From positions 62,001 through 126,000 of the forward strand of contig NZ_NEFZ01000004.1 of the NCBI RefSeq assembly GCF_002135205.1: DNA of 64,000 nt, in the 5' to 3' direction. This DNA is from Acinetobacter sp. ANC 4204 (GTDB lineage: Bacteria; Pseudomonadota; Gammaproteobacteria; Pseudomonadales; Moraxellaceae). A model generated the notes under the pieces. It did no database searches. It was not told the DNA's origin and saw only the letters and a list, made by a program, of their open reading frames with translations. Each line of letters opens with the position of its first letter. Position 1 is the stretch's first letter. This document shows, piece by piece, positions 52,433 to 59,854 of this stretch. A program made the translations under genes and the position numbers.

Positions 52433-54210
52433 GCCGCCCCCTTATGATTTCTAATTGCGAAAGGATTATTAGCTTCAGCAATTGCCGCCATTGGTAAAGG
52501 TGAAACTGAATTTCCAACCATATGCACCTGGTCTTTTTTTGAAAGCGCCACACCATCATGACCATGTTCAATTACGTAACGCTCAGGAAATCCTTGTGCT
52601 TTATATAATTCTCTCGGGTGTAGCATGCGCATACGGATATCAACGATTACCCAAGGTTCGCCTTTAATCCACACCGTGACTAAAGCCAGTCGATCTTTTG
52701 TTGTAACTGTGTCTAATGGCGCTGAAATGTCTCGTGCATCACCATTGCCATAGAAATTTATGAGGAAAGTTGCTACACGTAATGCATCATTTAAATTTCT
52801 TTGGCTTAGCGTTGCTGAAACTAATTGTTGCTGACTACCAGTATTAGTTATTGTGGTTAGTGGCTCATTTAATGAACGACCATCAGTGTCATTAAATCCA
52901 CCATTTGCTTGCATCATGTAGGCACATACAAGATTACGACCACCTGATGTGGTTATTGTGCCTAAAGGCTCATTAATACTGTCGCAACCATCACTCCAAC
53001 GCGGTTTATCTGGTGTACCTTCGCCATGACCTGCGTGAATTAAAATAGGGGCAACAAGCCCATGATGCCCACCTTTCACTTGTGCACATATCGTGCTTAA
53101 AGGCTTATCAGCAGACCAGTTGCGCTGTTGTGATGCGTTTGCAAACTCGGTGAAATACGGGGCAATAATTGGACTAACAAGAGCGCTATGACCACCAAAT
53201 GCTGAAGTAATTGTTGCTAATGGTTCATCAATGCCATGTCCAGTAGAGGTTCCAAAATCACGACTAATAAAAGGTGTAGAAGCATTTACGAAATATGGAT
53301 TATCCGAATCAATAACGAATTTTTTTAGGCCTCGTGCAATGCGTTTTAAAGTTGCATTAGCCAAAGGTTTTGGACGATCAAAAATGGATTTACCAAGATC
53401 TTTGAAATCAATACATTCGGCACCTGAACGCCATTTTTTCTGCCCACGTTTAGGTACCTTAATATGACTTGGTTCAGGCCATACAATTGGTTGACCATCG
53501 CATCGAGCAACTAAAAATAAACGTTCACGGGTAGTTGGTGCACCAAAATCTGCGGCAATTAATTTTTTCCATTCAACCACATATCCAAGATTCTCAAGGC
53601 TTTTAACAAAGTGTTTCCATGTTTTGCCTTTTAACTTGGGATTTGGGACTAAAAATTGATTATGGCGTGGTACTCGTTCACCAGGTTCAGCAACTCGATG
53701 AACCAATTTCCCTTCCACTTCAATTTTTTCTAAAGTAATAACTCGACCAGTTGCTTTATCACGTTTGGCAATTAATGGTCCCCAGTTAAGAATCTGCTTC
53801 ACATTTTCCAAACTGATTACATCAGGACGTACCTTTCCGGCAAATTTGATTACTATCCAAGAAAGGTCACGAATTTCCTTCTTACGTGGTTGCCCACCGG
53901 CAGCTTGGGAATGATGAGTACAATCTGGACTGGCATGAAACCATCCAACTTGGTAACCGCCACAAATTTCAACTGGATCAGCAGCAAATACGTCCTGCAC
54001 ATAATGCTTTGCATGAGGATGATTAGCTTCATGCATTGATATGGCTTTTGGATTATGGTTTACAGCTGCATAAACTGGACGGTTTAAGCCCATTTCCAAA
54101 CCAGTGCTTGCGCCCCCACCACCCGCAAAATAGTCAACGATAATTTTTTCAGAAAAATTTAAATCAAATTGGGTTTTAAATGCCTTTGAATAATCAACAA
54201 AGCTTGTCAT
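52429..54210 (-). CDS. C5 cytosine DNA methyltransferase with repeated recognition modules
   Basis: 593 residues. Motif I VDYFAGGGGASTGLEMG (25-41), motif IV SPDC with nucleophile C97 (PDC instead of the usual PPC), motif VI LENV (134-137), motif VIII-like FGAPTTRERLFLVA, and motifs IX-X near the end (HPRELYKAQGFPE, MVGNSVSP). Between VIII and IX, residues about 320-505 contain five diverged copies of a module with EPLATIT or a close variant plus GG…LV. No restriction gene is adjacent, so it likely protects phage DNA from host enzymes. Confidence 0.88.
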   Translation of the reverse strand: MTSFVDYSKAFKTQFDLNFSEKIIVDYFAGGGGASTGLEMGLNRPVYAAVNHNPKAISMHEANHPHAKHYVQDVFAADPVEICGGYQVGWFHASPDCTHHSQAAGGQPRKKEIRDLSWIVIKFAGKVRPDVISLENVKQILNWGPLIAKRDKATGRVITLEKIEVEGKLVHRVAEPGERVPRHNQFLVPNPKLKGKTWKHFVKSLENLGYVVEWKKLIAADFGAPTTRERLFLVARCDGQPIVWPEPSHIKVPKRGQKKWRSGAECIDFKDLGKSIFDRPKPLANATLKRIARGLKKFVIDSDNPYFVNASTPFISRDFGTSTGHGIDEPLATITSAFGGHSALVSPIIAPYFTEFANASQQRNWSADKPLSTICAQVKGGHHGLVAPILIHAGHGEGTPDKPRWSDGCDSINEPLGTITTSGGRNLVCAYMMQANGGFNDTDGRSLNEPLTTITNTGSQQQLVSATLSQRNLNDALRVATFLINFYGNGDARDISAPLDTVTTKDRLALVTVWIKGEPWVIVDIRMRMLHPRELYKAQGFPERYVIEHGHDGVALSKKDQVHMVGNSVSPLPMAAIAEANNPFAIRNHKGAA

Positions 54211-54932
54211 GCTGCCCCCTCATATCCAATGGTTTTACCGCTACCACCTAATACCTGGTCGGCAATCCATAATTTACGTAAACGGTCTTCCGCTAATTCA
54301 TGTCCAGCATTTACCCACTCAGCAACCGCTAAAAATTCCTGATAGCACTTGGTATTGATAAATTTAATATCAGCTTCGATAAGGACCTGAATTTGCTCAA
54401 TACCAAAATCATCAGGAATATTTTTCTGAGATTCGATTTCTTTTATGATTTCCTCATCCAAACCAAGCCAACCCACCTTTTTTAATCCATGGCCAAGATC
54501 AATTTTGCAATCTTTCTTGCCACGTAATAATTCAATATGGCTCATGCTTGGCAAATCACGACGAAATTCAACCGTGACCATTGGTTTGCTCAAATCATCA
54601 AGATTCATCATGTGAATATCAGCAGATAATTTCCATGCTTCTGGTTGTTCAACATGACCAAGAATTAAAGCTATGGATAAATCCTGATAGTCATATGCAC
54701 CAATAGTGAAGTGATAAGGTAATGTTTCAGCATGAGGGAACTTATCTAATAAAGACTTTTCCCCGATTTTTTTGTCTTCAATGAAGTCACGCACATGGGA
54801 TGAGATAAATTCCATACTCATTTCATAAGTTTCAGAAATATCTTTTTTGTACTGTGCTGCCTGTTGAAGCTGTTTTATCTGTGAAGGCAATAATTTGTTT
54901 GGATTAAACTTTTTGGTGCGCTTCTTTTTCAT
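54207..54932 (-). CDS. unrecognised early-operon protein
   Basis: 241 residues, no family recognised. A strongly basic N-terminus (MKKKRTKKFNPNKLLPSQIKQLQQ), a helical region, a beta-rich middle (YHFTIGAYDYQDLSIALILGHVEQ, VTVEFRRDLPSMSHIELLRGKKD) and an acidic helical C-terminus. Coupled at both ends by GCAGCATGA junctions, so it is certainly translated with the methyltransferase. Confidence 0.6.
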   Translation of the reverse strand: MKKKRTKKFNPNKLLPSQIKQLQQAAQYKKDISETYEMSMEFISSHVRDFIEDKKIGEKSLLDKFPHAETLPYHFTIGAYDYQDLSIALILGHVEQPEAWKLSADIHMMNLDDLSKPMVTVEFRRDLPSMSHIELLRGKKDCKIDLGHGLKKVGWLGLDEEIIKEIESQKNIPDDFGIEQIQVLIEADIKFINTKCYQEFLAVAEWVNAGHELAEDRLRKLWIADQVLGGSGKTIGYEGAA

Positions 54933-55186
54933 GCTGCCACCTTCTTTTCATGACTTGAACGAACTTTATTCACACCTTTTATATGATGTGGTCTATAAAC
55001 ATGGTCATAGCAACCTTTACATGCTGATTCTGGTCGTAATGTAATGGTTCCATCCTTCAGCTTTGATTTCATCATGAACCAAAACTCTGAATCTGTAGGC
55101 CAGTACTCATCACAGTGCTTACACAGTTTTTCTTTTCCTAGTTCAGTAAAGATGTACATAGGTTTTTTAGCTTCATTTAATTTCAT
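54929..55186 (-). CDS. small zinc-ribbon-like protein
   Basis: 85 residues with CKHC (about 22-25) and CKGC (about 57-60) pairs, YWPTDSEFWF between them and a basic tail with HH. The spacing suits a treble-clef or HNH-like zinc fold, though no complete HNH catalytic set is seen. Joined to both neighbours by overlapping stop-start codons. Confidence 0.65.
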   Translation of the reverse strand: MKLNEAKKPMYIFTELGKEKLCKHCDEYWPTDSEFWFMMKSKLKDGTITLRPESACKGCYDHVYRPHHIKGVNKVRSSHEKKVAA

Positions 55187-55698
55187 GCTGCTACTCCCTT
55201 ATGTTTCTTCACATGCTGTGCCCAGCCTTTGCATGGCTTCATACGCTTCTTGTCTTCACTGGTCGGACAGTCCAGATTCTCAATATTTTTATGACAATAG
55301 AAAACCGCATCTGATTCCAAGGCATGAGCCAAGTCAGATTGAGTCGTAAGACAGTGATTTGCGAGTGTTCCGCAGCGATAAGCACATGATTCACATAGCA
55401 CATCTTGATTAGGTGCTTTCTGAGCCAAGATCAGCCCATTCAGAGCACCATGAAAACTTGGTGAGATTAGCTTTTCAATCGAATAGGGATGCATACCACC
55501 ATTGGTGACCATATGTAGGTAAAGAGTCTCATCACACGATTGGGCATAATTCACAGCAACATTTAAAACATTGCCAAGTAAATTAAGTAATTCATCATGT
55601 GATTTTGCTGAAAACTTATCCTTGATTGCCTGTAAGCGTTCAGCTTCAGGCAATTGGGTAATGTCAGTTAGGGCGAGAATTGAGGTGTTATCAATCAT
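55183..55698 (-). CDS. Cys-rich phage protein of unknown function
   Basis: 171 residues. The first 95 residues are helical (QAIKDKFSAKSHDELLNLLGNVLNVAV). The C-terminal half has eight Cys/His, including CESCAYRCG, HCLTT, YCHKNIENLDCP and KPCKGWAQH, which look like one or two zinc sites. No family identified. It ends HKGVAA, whose codons also supply the ribosome site of the next gene. Confidence 0.6.
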   Translation of the reverse strand: MIDNTSILALTDITQLPEAERLQAIKDKFSAKSHDELLNLLGNVLNVAVNYAQSCDETLYLHMVTNGGMHPYSIEKLISPSFHGALNGLILAQKAPNQDVLCESCAYRCGTLANHCLTTQSDLAHALESDAVFYCHKNIENLDCPTSEDKKRMKPCKGWAQHVKKHKGVAA

Positions 55699-55862
55699 GA
55701 TGTCACCTCATTCGCTTTTTGCTTTTCTTCGCGTTGTTTGAATACGCATTCAGCATGGATGACACGAAAACCTTTTGCATTTTGACGCTTTTCAAAATGA
55801 CCTGCGCCTTTTGCAACTAAGTCCGAGCAGTAATAGCATTTACCAGGGAAGCGATTTCTCAT
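55695..55862 (-). CDS. 55-residue zinc-finger-like protein
   Basis: A short gene that fills the only gap in this run. It starts MRNRFPGKCYYCSDLVAKG and reaches RVIHAECVFKQREEKQKAN; CYYC plus the later HAEC form a likely four-ligand zinc site. It begins inside the stop of the ASCH-like gene behind an AAGGCGGTGCAGC site, and its TGA overlaps the next ATG (ATGA). Both couplings show it is translated. Function unknown. Confidence 0.75.
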   Translation of the reverse strand: MRNRFPGKCYYCSDLVAKGAGHFEKRQNAKGFRVIHAECVFKQREEKQKANEVTS

Positions 55863-56575
55863 GCTGCACCGCCTTGGATTACCTTAAATTCGACTACCCA
55901 CACCCATGGGTTTATATTCCAAGCATTAGCACCGTAAATCTGTTCCCATGTGTGGCGAAAGTTGGTTCTAGCACCAATGGCATAGCCCATTTCAATTGCA
56001 GAAGGATGTGTTGAATAATCAAAGCCTTCTGCTTTTGCATCTTCATCAGAAATGTCCTGCAAACGCTCAACACGAATATTGGTGATTTCAAGCAAAATGC
56101 GCGATGCCCAGCGTGGCATATGAATTGAGGGCTTCCAGTTTCCTTCTGTTCCCGAAAGAACATCATCGGCCCATGCTGCAAATGAATATTTTTCTAAACG
56201 TGGATCGTCATAGTTAATAGTCCCGTCATCGTCTTGAAAGCTTTCGTTTTCAACGACACGGATTACATCACTATCAGCTTTATATGCCAAAGCAATTTCG
56301 CCATATAGGTTGACTGGGGCAAATGTCTCACGCACCCATAGACGATCACCGACCATCCCAAAAGGGCACTTTATTGTGAATGGGAAAGTGGTAATGTATT
56401 GCTGAATGACTTGTTCGCTCTTTGCTGTGCCTTTCCAGTAACCACGTTCACCATTAGGGACAAAACCAGTAACCACAGGATGAGTATTATTTAAAACACG
56501 ACGTGTCTGGGTTTTACGACCTTCTAAAATAGCATTGACCATTTCAGCATTAAATAGAATCGGACGCTCAATCAT
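55859..56575 (-). CDS. ASCH-like phage protein
   Basis: 238 residues with a well-known phage pattern: ERPILFNAEMVNAILEGRKTQTRRV at the N-terminus, CPFGMVGDRLWVRETFAP in the middle, WKPSIHMPRWASRILLEI then RVERLQDISDEDAKAEG, and NPWVWVVEFKVI at the end. These belong to the ASCH superfamily, which has an RNA/modified-base-binding PUA-like fold. Function in phages is not established. Coupled by overlap to the genes on both sides. Confidence 0.75.
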   Translation of the reverse strand: MIERPILFNAEMVNAILEGRKTQTRRVLNNTHPVVTGFVPNGERGYWKGTAKSEQVIQQYITTFPFTIKCPFGMVGDRLWVRETFAPVNLYGEIALAYKADSDVIRVVENESFQDDDGTINYDDPRLEKYSFAAWADDVLSGTEGNWKPSIHMPRWASRILLEITNIRVERLQDISDEDAKAEGFDYSTHPSAIEMGYAIGARTNFRHTWEQIYGANAWNINPWVWVVEFKVIQGGAA

Positions 56576-56955
56576 GACACTTCCCCTAATGCTTGCTCAG
56601 CCAACGAAAGACGACGTTTAGCATTTAGCTCAACTGTCGATGCATGACGTAGTAAATGTGCAAGTGCAAATTTGCGATTACCATCTAATAGGATTCCATC
56701 ACCCTGCACTTTATGAACTGTCATCAGGTGGTCAGGCATAAATTCGTCAACAAATACAACCGTGTCGCCTTTCACGAAATCAGAGCATGTTGCTGTTTCC
56801 ACCGATATGGTTTTCACATACGCCTCATCGGGTGCTACACCTAATTCAAATTCGCGCTTTTCAATCTGCTGTACTAAACAGTGATTACACTGCTCCCCTT
56901 TAAATTCAGGGCATTTGCCAGCGCACTTATGTTCTGTTAAATTAGTCATGTTCAT
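56572..56955 (-). CDS. early-operon protein with N-terminal Cys cluster
   Basis: 127 residues. CAGKCPEFKGEQCNHC near residues 11-26 is a probable zinc site. The rest is a small beta domain (VKGDTVVFVDEFMPDHLMTVHKVQGDGILLDGN) resembling an SH3-like fold. Start and stop overlap neighbours (ATGA). No family recognised. Confidence 0.6.
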   Translation of the reverse strand: MNMTNLTEHKCAGKCPEFKGEQCNHCLVQQIEKREFELGVAPDEAYVKTISVETATCSDFVKGDTVVFVDEFMPDHLMTVHKVQGDGILLDGNRKFALAHLLRHASTVELNAKRRLSLAEQALGEVS

Positions 56956-57266
56956 TTTCCTGATAGATGATGAATACTAGAAGCTCGACCTGCTACGTCG
57001 GGCTTTTTTAATGCTTGAAAAAAAGTGAATACTTTTCTGAATACGCTGGAATACTTTGTATTCTTTGATTTTTCTATGTGCTCAGATGATGATTGACCTG
57101 TCTCCAGTTCGATCTTCATATCTATGGCATCTCTTAACCATTTCGCACGATCACTACCTTGGCTTTCAGCCAAAGTATCAATGATCTCTTGGACTTCCAG
57201 CGGTACACGTGTTGACATGGGTGCCAACAGTTTTTTGCTGAAAACGAACATTATTTTTGTTTCCAT
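56952..57266 (-). CDS. ribbon-helix-helix-like DNA-binding protein
   Basis: 104 residues. TRVPLEVQEIIDTLAESQGSDRAKWLRDAI (residues 19-48) has the strand-helix-helix form of Arc/CopG-type regulators. The preceding 16 residues include an unusual hydrophobic leader (MFVFSKKLLAPM), and the C-terminus is basic and disordered. AGGTAA precedes ATG 57266; a shorter start at 57218 is possible. Second gene of the leftward early operon, so a regulator of early expression is plausible. Confidence 0.6.
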   Translation of the reverse strand: METKIMFVFSKKLLAPMSTRVPLEVQEIIDTLAESQGSDRAKWLRDAIDMKIELETGQSSSEHIEKSKNTKYSSVFRKVFTFFQALKKPDVAGRASSIHHLSGK

Positions 57267-57274
57267 GGGGTTAC

Positions 57275-57502
57275 CTATTGAATTTGTTCAGGCTCTCTTA
57301 GTTCAATCCAAATATCCTGATAGTCTTCTGGGAAAAGGTCTTTGCGTGTGCAAATGCCACGATCTTCTGCAATCACAGCTAGACGGATTTTTCTGTCAGT
57401 TGGAATAGCTTTCCAACCACTCACTGAAGGTCCTGTAATACCTAAAAGCCGTGCAACTGCATTACATCCACCTAAGGCTTCAATAAGTTGGTTGTCATTC
57501 AT
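57275..57502 (-). CDS. Cro-like repressor (YdaS-type)
   Basis: 75 residues that open LIEALGGCNAVARLLGITGPSVSGWKAIPTDRKIRLAVIAE, a Cro/YdaS-like helix-turn-helix. It is divergent from the CI-type repressor across three operators and starts the leftward early operon behind GGAGAG. It should turn down repressor expression after induction, in the manner of lambda Cro. Confidence 0.8.
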   Translation of the reverse strand: MNDNQLIEALGGCNAVARLLGITGPSVSGWKAIPTDRKIRLAVIAEDRGICTRKDLFPEDYQDIWIELREPEQIQ

Positions 57503-57526
57503 GTTGCTCTCCTATAACAAAAGTAA

Positions 57527-57554
57527 TTATTAGGTATTCCTTATAAATAATCAA
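57527..57554 (-). promoter_or_regulatory. leftward early promoter (PL/PR-like) of the cro operon
   Basis: Minus strand TTGATT (57554-57549), 16-base spacer, TAATAA (57532-57527). The -10 overlaps the left operator 57530-57543 and the -35 touches the operator at 57554, so a bound repressor would block it. Confidence 0.65.
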
Positions 57555-57592
57555 TAGGCATACCTAATTTTATTCATGTTAGGATTTCCTAA
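57530..57592. promoter_or_regulatory. left operator cluster, three sites
   Basis: Three 14-bp palindromes of consensus TTAGG-N4-CCTAA: 57530-57543 (TTAGGTATTCCTTA), 57554-57567 (ATAGGCATACCTAA), 57579-57592 (TTAGGATTTCCTAA). They are spaced 24 and 25 bases apart between cro and the repressor gene. Confidence 0.85.
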
Positions 57593-57609
57593 TGATTTGA
57601 GAGTTACTT

Positions 57610-58335
57610 ATGAAGACACTTGCTGAAAGACTTAGACATGCAATGGAGGTTTTACCACCCAAGAAGATTAAGGGTGTAGAGCTTGCTCGTGCGGTTGGTG
57701 TTAAACCACCATCTGTAAGTGACTGGCTTTCAGGTAAATCAAAAACAATGGAAGGTGAAAATCTTCTAAAAGCGGCTCAACACTTGAATGTAAACCCTAT
57801 TTGGCTAGCGACTGGTAAAGGCTCACCTAAACCAGATAGTGAAATTAATCCTCAATTCACCCAAGTAAATGAATGGGATAGTAATACTCCAGTAGATGAT
57901 GACGAAGTAGAAATCCCATTTTTCAAGGATTTTTCTTTCGCTTGTGGCAATGGTTCATTTAATGAAGCTATTGCTAATGAAAGACGTAAATTACGAATGT
58001 CCAAAGCGACTTTACGCAACTTAGCAATCACCGAATCTAATGCAGTTGCTGCAACTGCATCAGGTGACTCAATGACACCAACCATTAATGATGGCGATAC
58101 AATCCACATTGATCTTGGTCGCAAAGAGGTTAAAGATGGTCGTATCTATGTGATTTGTATAGGTGGGCTTCATTACTGCAAACGTTTATATAATCTTCCC
58201 TTTGGTGGAATCCGATTGTTATCTGATAATTTAGAAGAATATAAAGAAATTGAACTAACAGCAGAAGAAAGAATCTCGCAACAATTTGAAATTATTGGTT
58301 GGGTTTGGCAGATCTCAAAAATAGAAAAGTGGTAA
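57610..58335 (+). CDS. CI/LexA-type phage repressor with S24 peptidase domain
   Basis: 241 residues. N-terminal helix-turn-helix (KGVELARAVGVKPPSVSDWLSGKSK, about 21-46). C-terminal self-cleaving domain with S154 (ASGDSMTPTIN) and K191 (HYCKRLY), 37 residues apart as in LexA/CI. The likely cleavage point is C112-G113 in FACGNGS. It should bind the TTAGG-N4-CCTAA operators on both sides and keep lysogeny until DNA damage. Divergent from the cro-like gene. Confidence 0.92.
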   Translation: MKTLAERLRHAMEVLPPKKIKGVELARAVGVKPPSVSDWLSGKSKTMEGENLLKAAQHLNVNPIWLATGKGSPKPDSEINPQFTQVNEWDSNTPVDDDEVEIPFFKDFSFACGNGSFNEAIANERRKLRMSKATLRNLAITESNAVAATASGDSMTPTINDGDTIHIDLGRKEVKDGRIYVICIGGLHYCKRLYNLPFGGIRLLSDNLEEYKEIELTAEERISQQFEIIGWVWQISKIEKW

Positions 58336-58413
58336 TTGTACACCTGGACTTTTAGGTGTTGAGGACCTAAACGAGTAAGAATAAATTAATCAGTTTCGAT
58401 CTGCAGGAATGCC

Positions 58414-58803
58414 ATGAAAAAAATATCAATATCGCTAATAATATTTTTCATATCATTTTCCGTTTACGCTGATCGATATATTGAAGATGGGCTTAGAGGC
58501 TCATCGGGTGGATTTTTTGACATTATTATTGGAATTGTGTTTGCAATAGGTGCTTTAATTTATTTTGTTGATTCTTTTTCAAAATGGAAAGTACGACAAG
58601 CTAAAGATGAAAAGCCTGAGCAAATAGATGGTGTTGCAGAATGGAGTTTTTTTCTATTTGCATACGCTATTATCTCAGCTTTTGCGTGTATACCAGTTTT
58701 ATTAATATTAAAAATTATTGGTGGTGCAGATTTTGTTAGGGAGTATTGGTTATGGGGATTTATTCTTTTCTTTTCGATACTTACATATTTAAAAAGAACA
58801 TGA
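58414..58803 (+). CDS. small membrane protein in the immunity region
   Basis: 129 residues. A signal-like first helix (MKKISISLIIFFISFSVYA), then two or three further membrane helices (about 34-53, 76-99 and 110-126). No family recognised. Follows the repressor by 78 bases with AGGA before its ATG, so it is probably expressed in the lysogen with the repressor. A role in superinfection exclusion is possible by position and topology only. Confidence 0.6.
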   Translation: MKKISISLIIFFISFSVYADRYIEDGLRGSSGGFFDIIIGIVFAIGALIYFVDSFSKWKVRQAKDEKPEQIDGVAEWSFFLFAYAIISAFACIPVLLILKIIGGADFVREYWLWGFILFFSILTYLKRT

Positions 58804-58862
58804 TATTTAATTAAAACTGCGAACCCGACGCAGTCCCTTAGAACAGATCGGGAGGAGATAAT

Positions 58863-59150
58863 ATGCCTTTTTACACAGTAACTTATGACTTAAATAAGAA
58901 AAAAGATTATGTAAAATTTGAGGAAGGAATTAAGAAAGTTTCTAATAATGTATATGTTAAGGCAACATTGTCTCAATATATAATTCAGTCTAATTTAACT
59001 GCAGAAAATGTTCATAATACCTTAAAGGGTTATGCTGATTCAGACGATTCTATTCTAGTTCTGAAATTAGACGTAAGTGATTGGGCATACACTAATTTAC
59101 CCAATAAGTTAAAAGAATGGTTGTTAGCGGCTACTAGAGTTGGCAACTAG
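58863..59150 (+). CDS. Cas2/SinR-like small protein
   Basis: 95 residues: FYTVTYDLNKKKDYVKFEEGIKKVS, then SQYIIQSNLTAENVHNTLKGYADSDDSILVLKLDVSDW. The beta-alpha-beta start and SDDSILVLKL strand match the Cas2-like ferredoxin fold annotated as SinR-family in many Acinetobacter phage genomes. There is no CRISPR array or cas1 nearby. GGGAGGAG gives a strong ribosome site. Probably co-expressed with the repressor. Function unknown. Confidence 0.65.
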   Translation: MPFYTVTYDLNKKKDYVKFEEGIKKVSNNVYVKATLSQYIIQSNLTAENVHNTLKGYADSDDSILVLKLDVSDWAYTNLPNKLKEWLLAATRVGN

Positions 59151-59319
59151 GATTATTACCAACAACATCTATTCCATTCTCAAAATCTTCTTGAGCCTTT
59201 AAAACCTTGTCAAGGTAGATTTGAATACCATCTACTTTGACATCTTCAAGCAAAGTATAAGTACACCCCATAATTTGAACTTTAGTACCTTTTGGTATTA
59301 CCGCAATATTTTCACTCAT
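59134..59319 (-). CDS. small protein of unknown function, convergent with the Cas2-like gene
   Basis: 61 residues from ATG 59319, with GGAG ten bases before it. Beta-rich (NIAVIPKGTKVQIMGCTYTLLEDVKVDG) with an acidic C-terminus (VLKAQEDFENGIDVVGN). Its 3' end overlaps that of the Cas2-like gene by 17 bases. It would be read from near the right operator cluster in the leftward direction. Real by ribosome site and codon use, but not certain. Confidence 0.5.
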   Translation of the reverse strand: MSENIAVIPKGTKVQIMGCTYTLLEDVKVDGIQIYLDKVLKAQEDFENGIDVVGNNPSCQL

Positions 59320-59333
59320 TTTAAACTCCATAC

Positions 59334-59356
59334 AACCTGCCCTATGCAGGTTTTCT
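59334..59356 (+). terminator. hairpin before the right operators
   Basis: AACCTGC (59334-59340), loop CCTAT, GCAGGTT (59346-59352), then TTC and TTTT. Plus-strand transcripts from the repressor region would end here. Confidence 0.65.
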
Positions 59357-59389
59357 TTTGTCTATTAAAACATGAAAACAAAAAAAATA

Positions 59390-59449
59390 TTAGGCAATCC
59401 TAAAAATAAATTAGGCTTACCTATTGACTATATTGTTAGGCATGCCTAA
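59390..59449. promoter_or_regulatory. right operator cluster, three sites
   Basis: TTAGGCAATCCTAA (59390-59403), TTAGGCTTACCTAT (59411-59424), TTAGGCATGCCTAA (59436-59449). Same consensus as the left cluster, 1.8 kb away; centres 21 and 25 bases apart. Confidence 0.85.
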
Positions 59450-59452
59450 TAT
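59424..59452 (+). promoter_or_regulatory. rightward early promoter
   Basis: TTGACT (59424-59429), 17-base spacer, TAATAT (59447-59452): near-consensus sigma-70. An operator fills most of the spacer and reaches into the -10, and another touches the -35, so it should be tightly repressed in the lysogen. Confidence 0.85.
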
Positions 59453-59487
59453 TTATATCACCAACAACAACCAACCTTGGTGAAAAA

Positions 59488-59814
59488 ATGAAACCTACTG
59501 ACCACAATCAGTTTATTGATGACATTGATGGCGGTGTCTTTGCTCAACAGCTTGGATATGCAATTAGTGAAGTAGCTTCAGCAGTCGTCGATAACAATAA
59601 AGCTGGTGAAATCACCATCAAGCTGAAATTAACAAAAGGAATTGGTGCTGACAATGTAACCATTGAGCACAAGTTAACCTCCATTGCCCCTTTAAAAGAT
59701 GGTCGCAAACTTGAAGATCACGGTGCCAAAACTCCTATGTTCGTCAACAAACATGGTGATGTAAGCCTGTTTGCTAACCACACTGCTCAAATCTTCGATA
59801 AAGAAGAAGCTTAA
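59488..59814 (+). CDS. first gene of the rightward early operon, unknown function
   Basis: 108 residues. Helical N-terminus (QFIDDIDGGVFAQQLGYAISEVASAVVDNN) followed by a beta domain (GEITIKLKLTKGIGADNVTIEHKLTSIAPL) ending in TPMFVNKHGDVSLFANHTAQIF. It does not match a named family but recurs next to DUF2303 genes in phages of this kind. Lies 36 bases behind the promoter. Confidence 0.65.
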   Translation: MKPTDHNQFIDDIDGGVFAQQLGYAISEVASAVVDNNKAGEITIKLKLTKGIGADNVTIEHKLTSIAPLKDGRKLEDHGAKTPMFVNKHGDVSLFANHTAQIFDKEEA

Positions 59815-59854
59815 AGCCCCCTAACCAATCTGAATATTCCATAAGGAAAAAATC

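Noticed and set aside
58863..59150. Genuine CRISPR adaptation gene cas2
   Set aside because: No cas1, array or other cas genes in the window; only the Cas2-like fold is supported.
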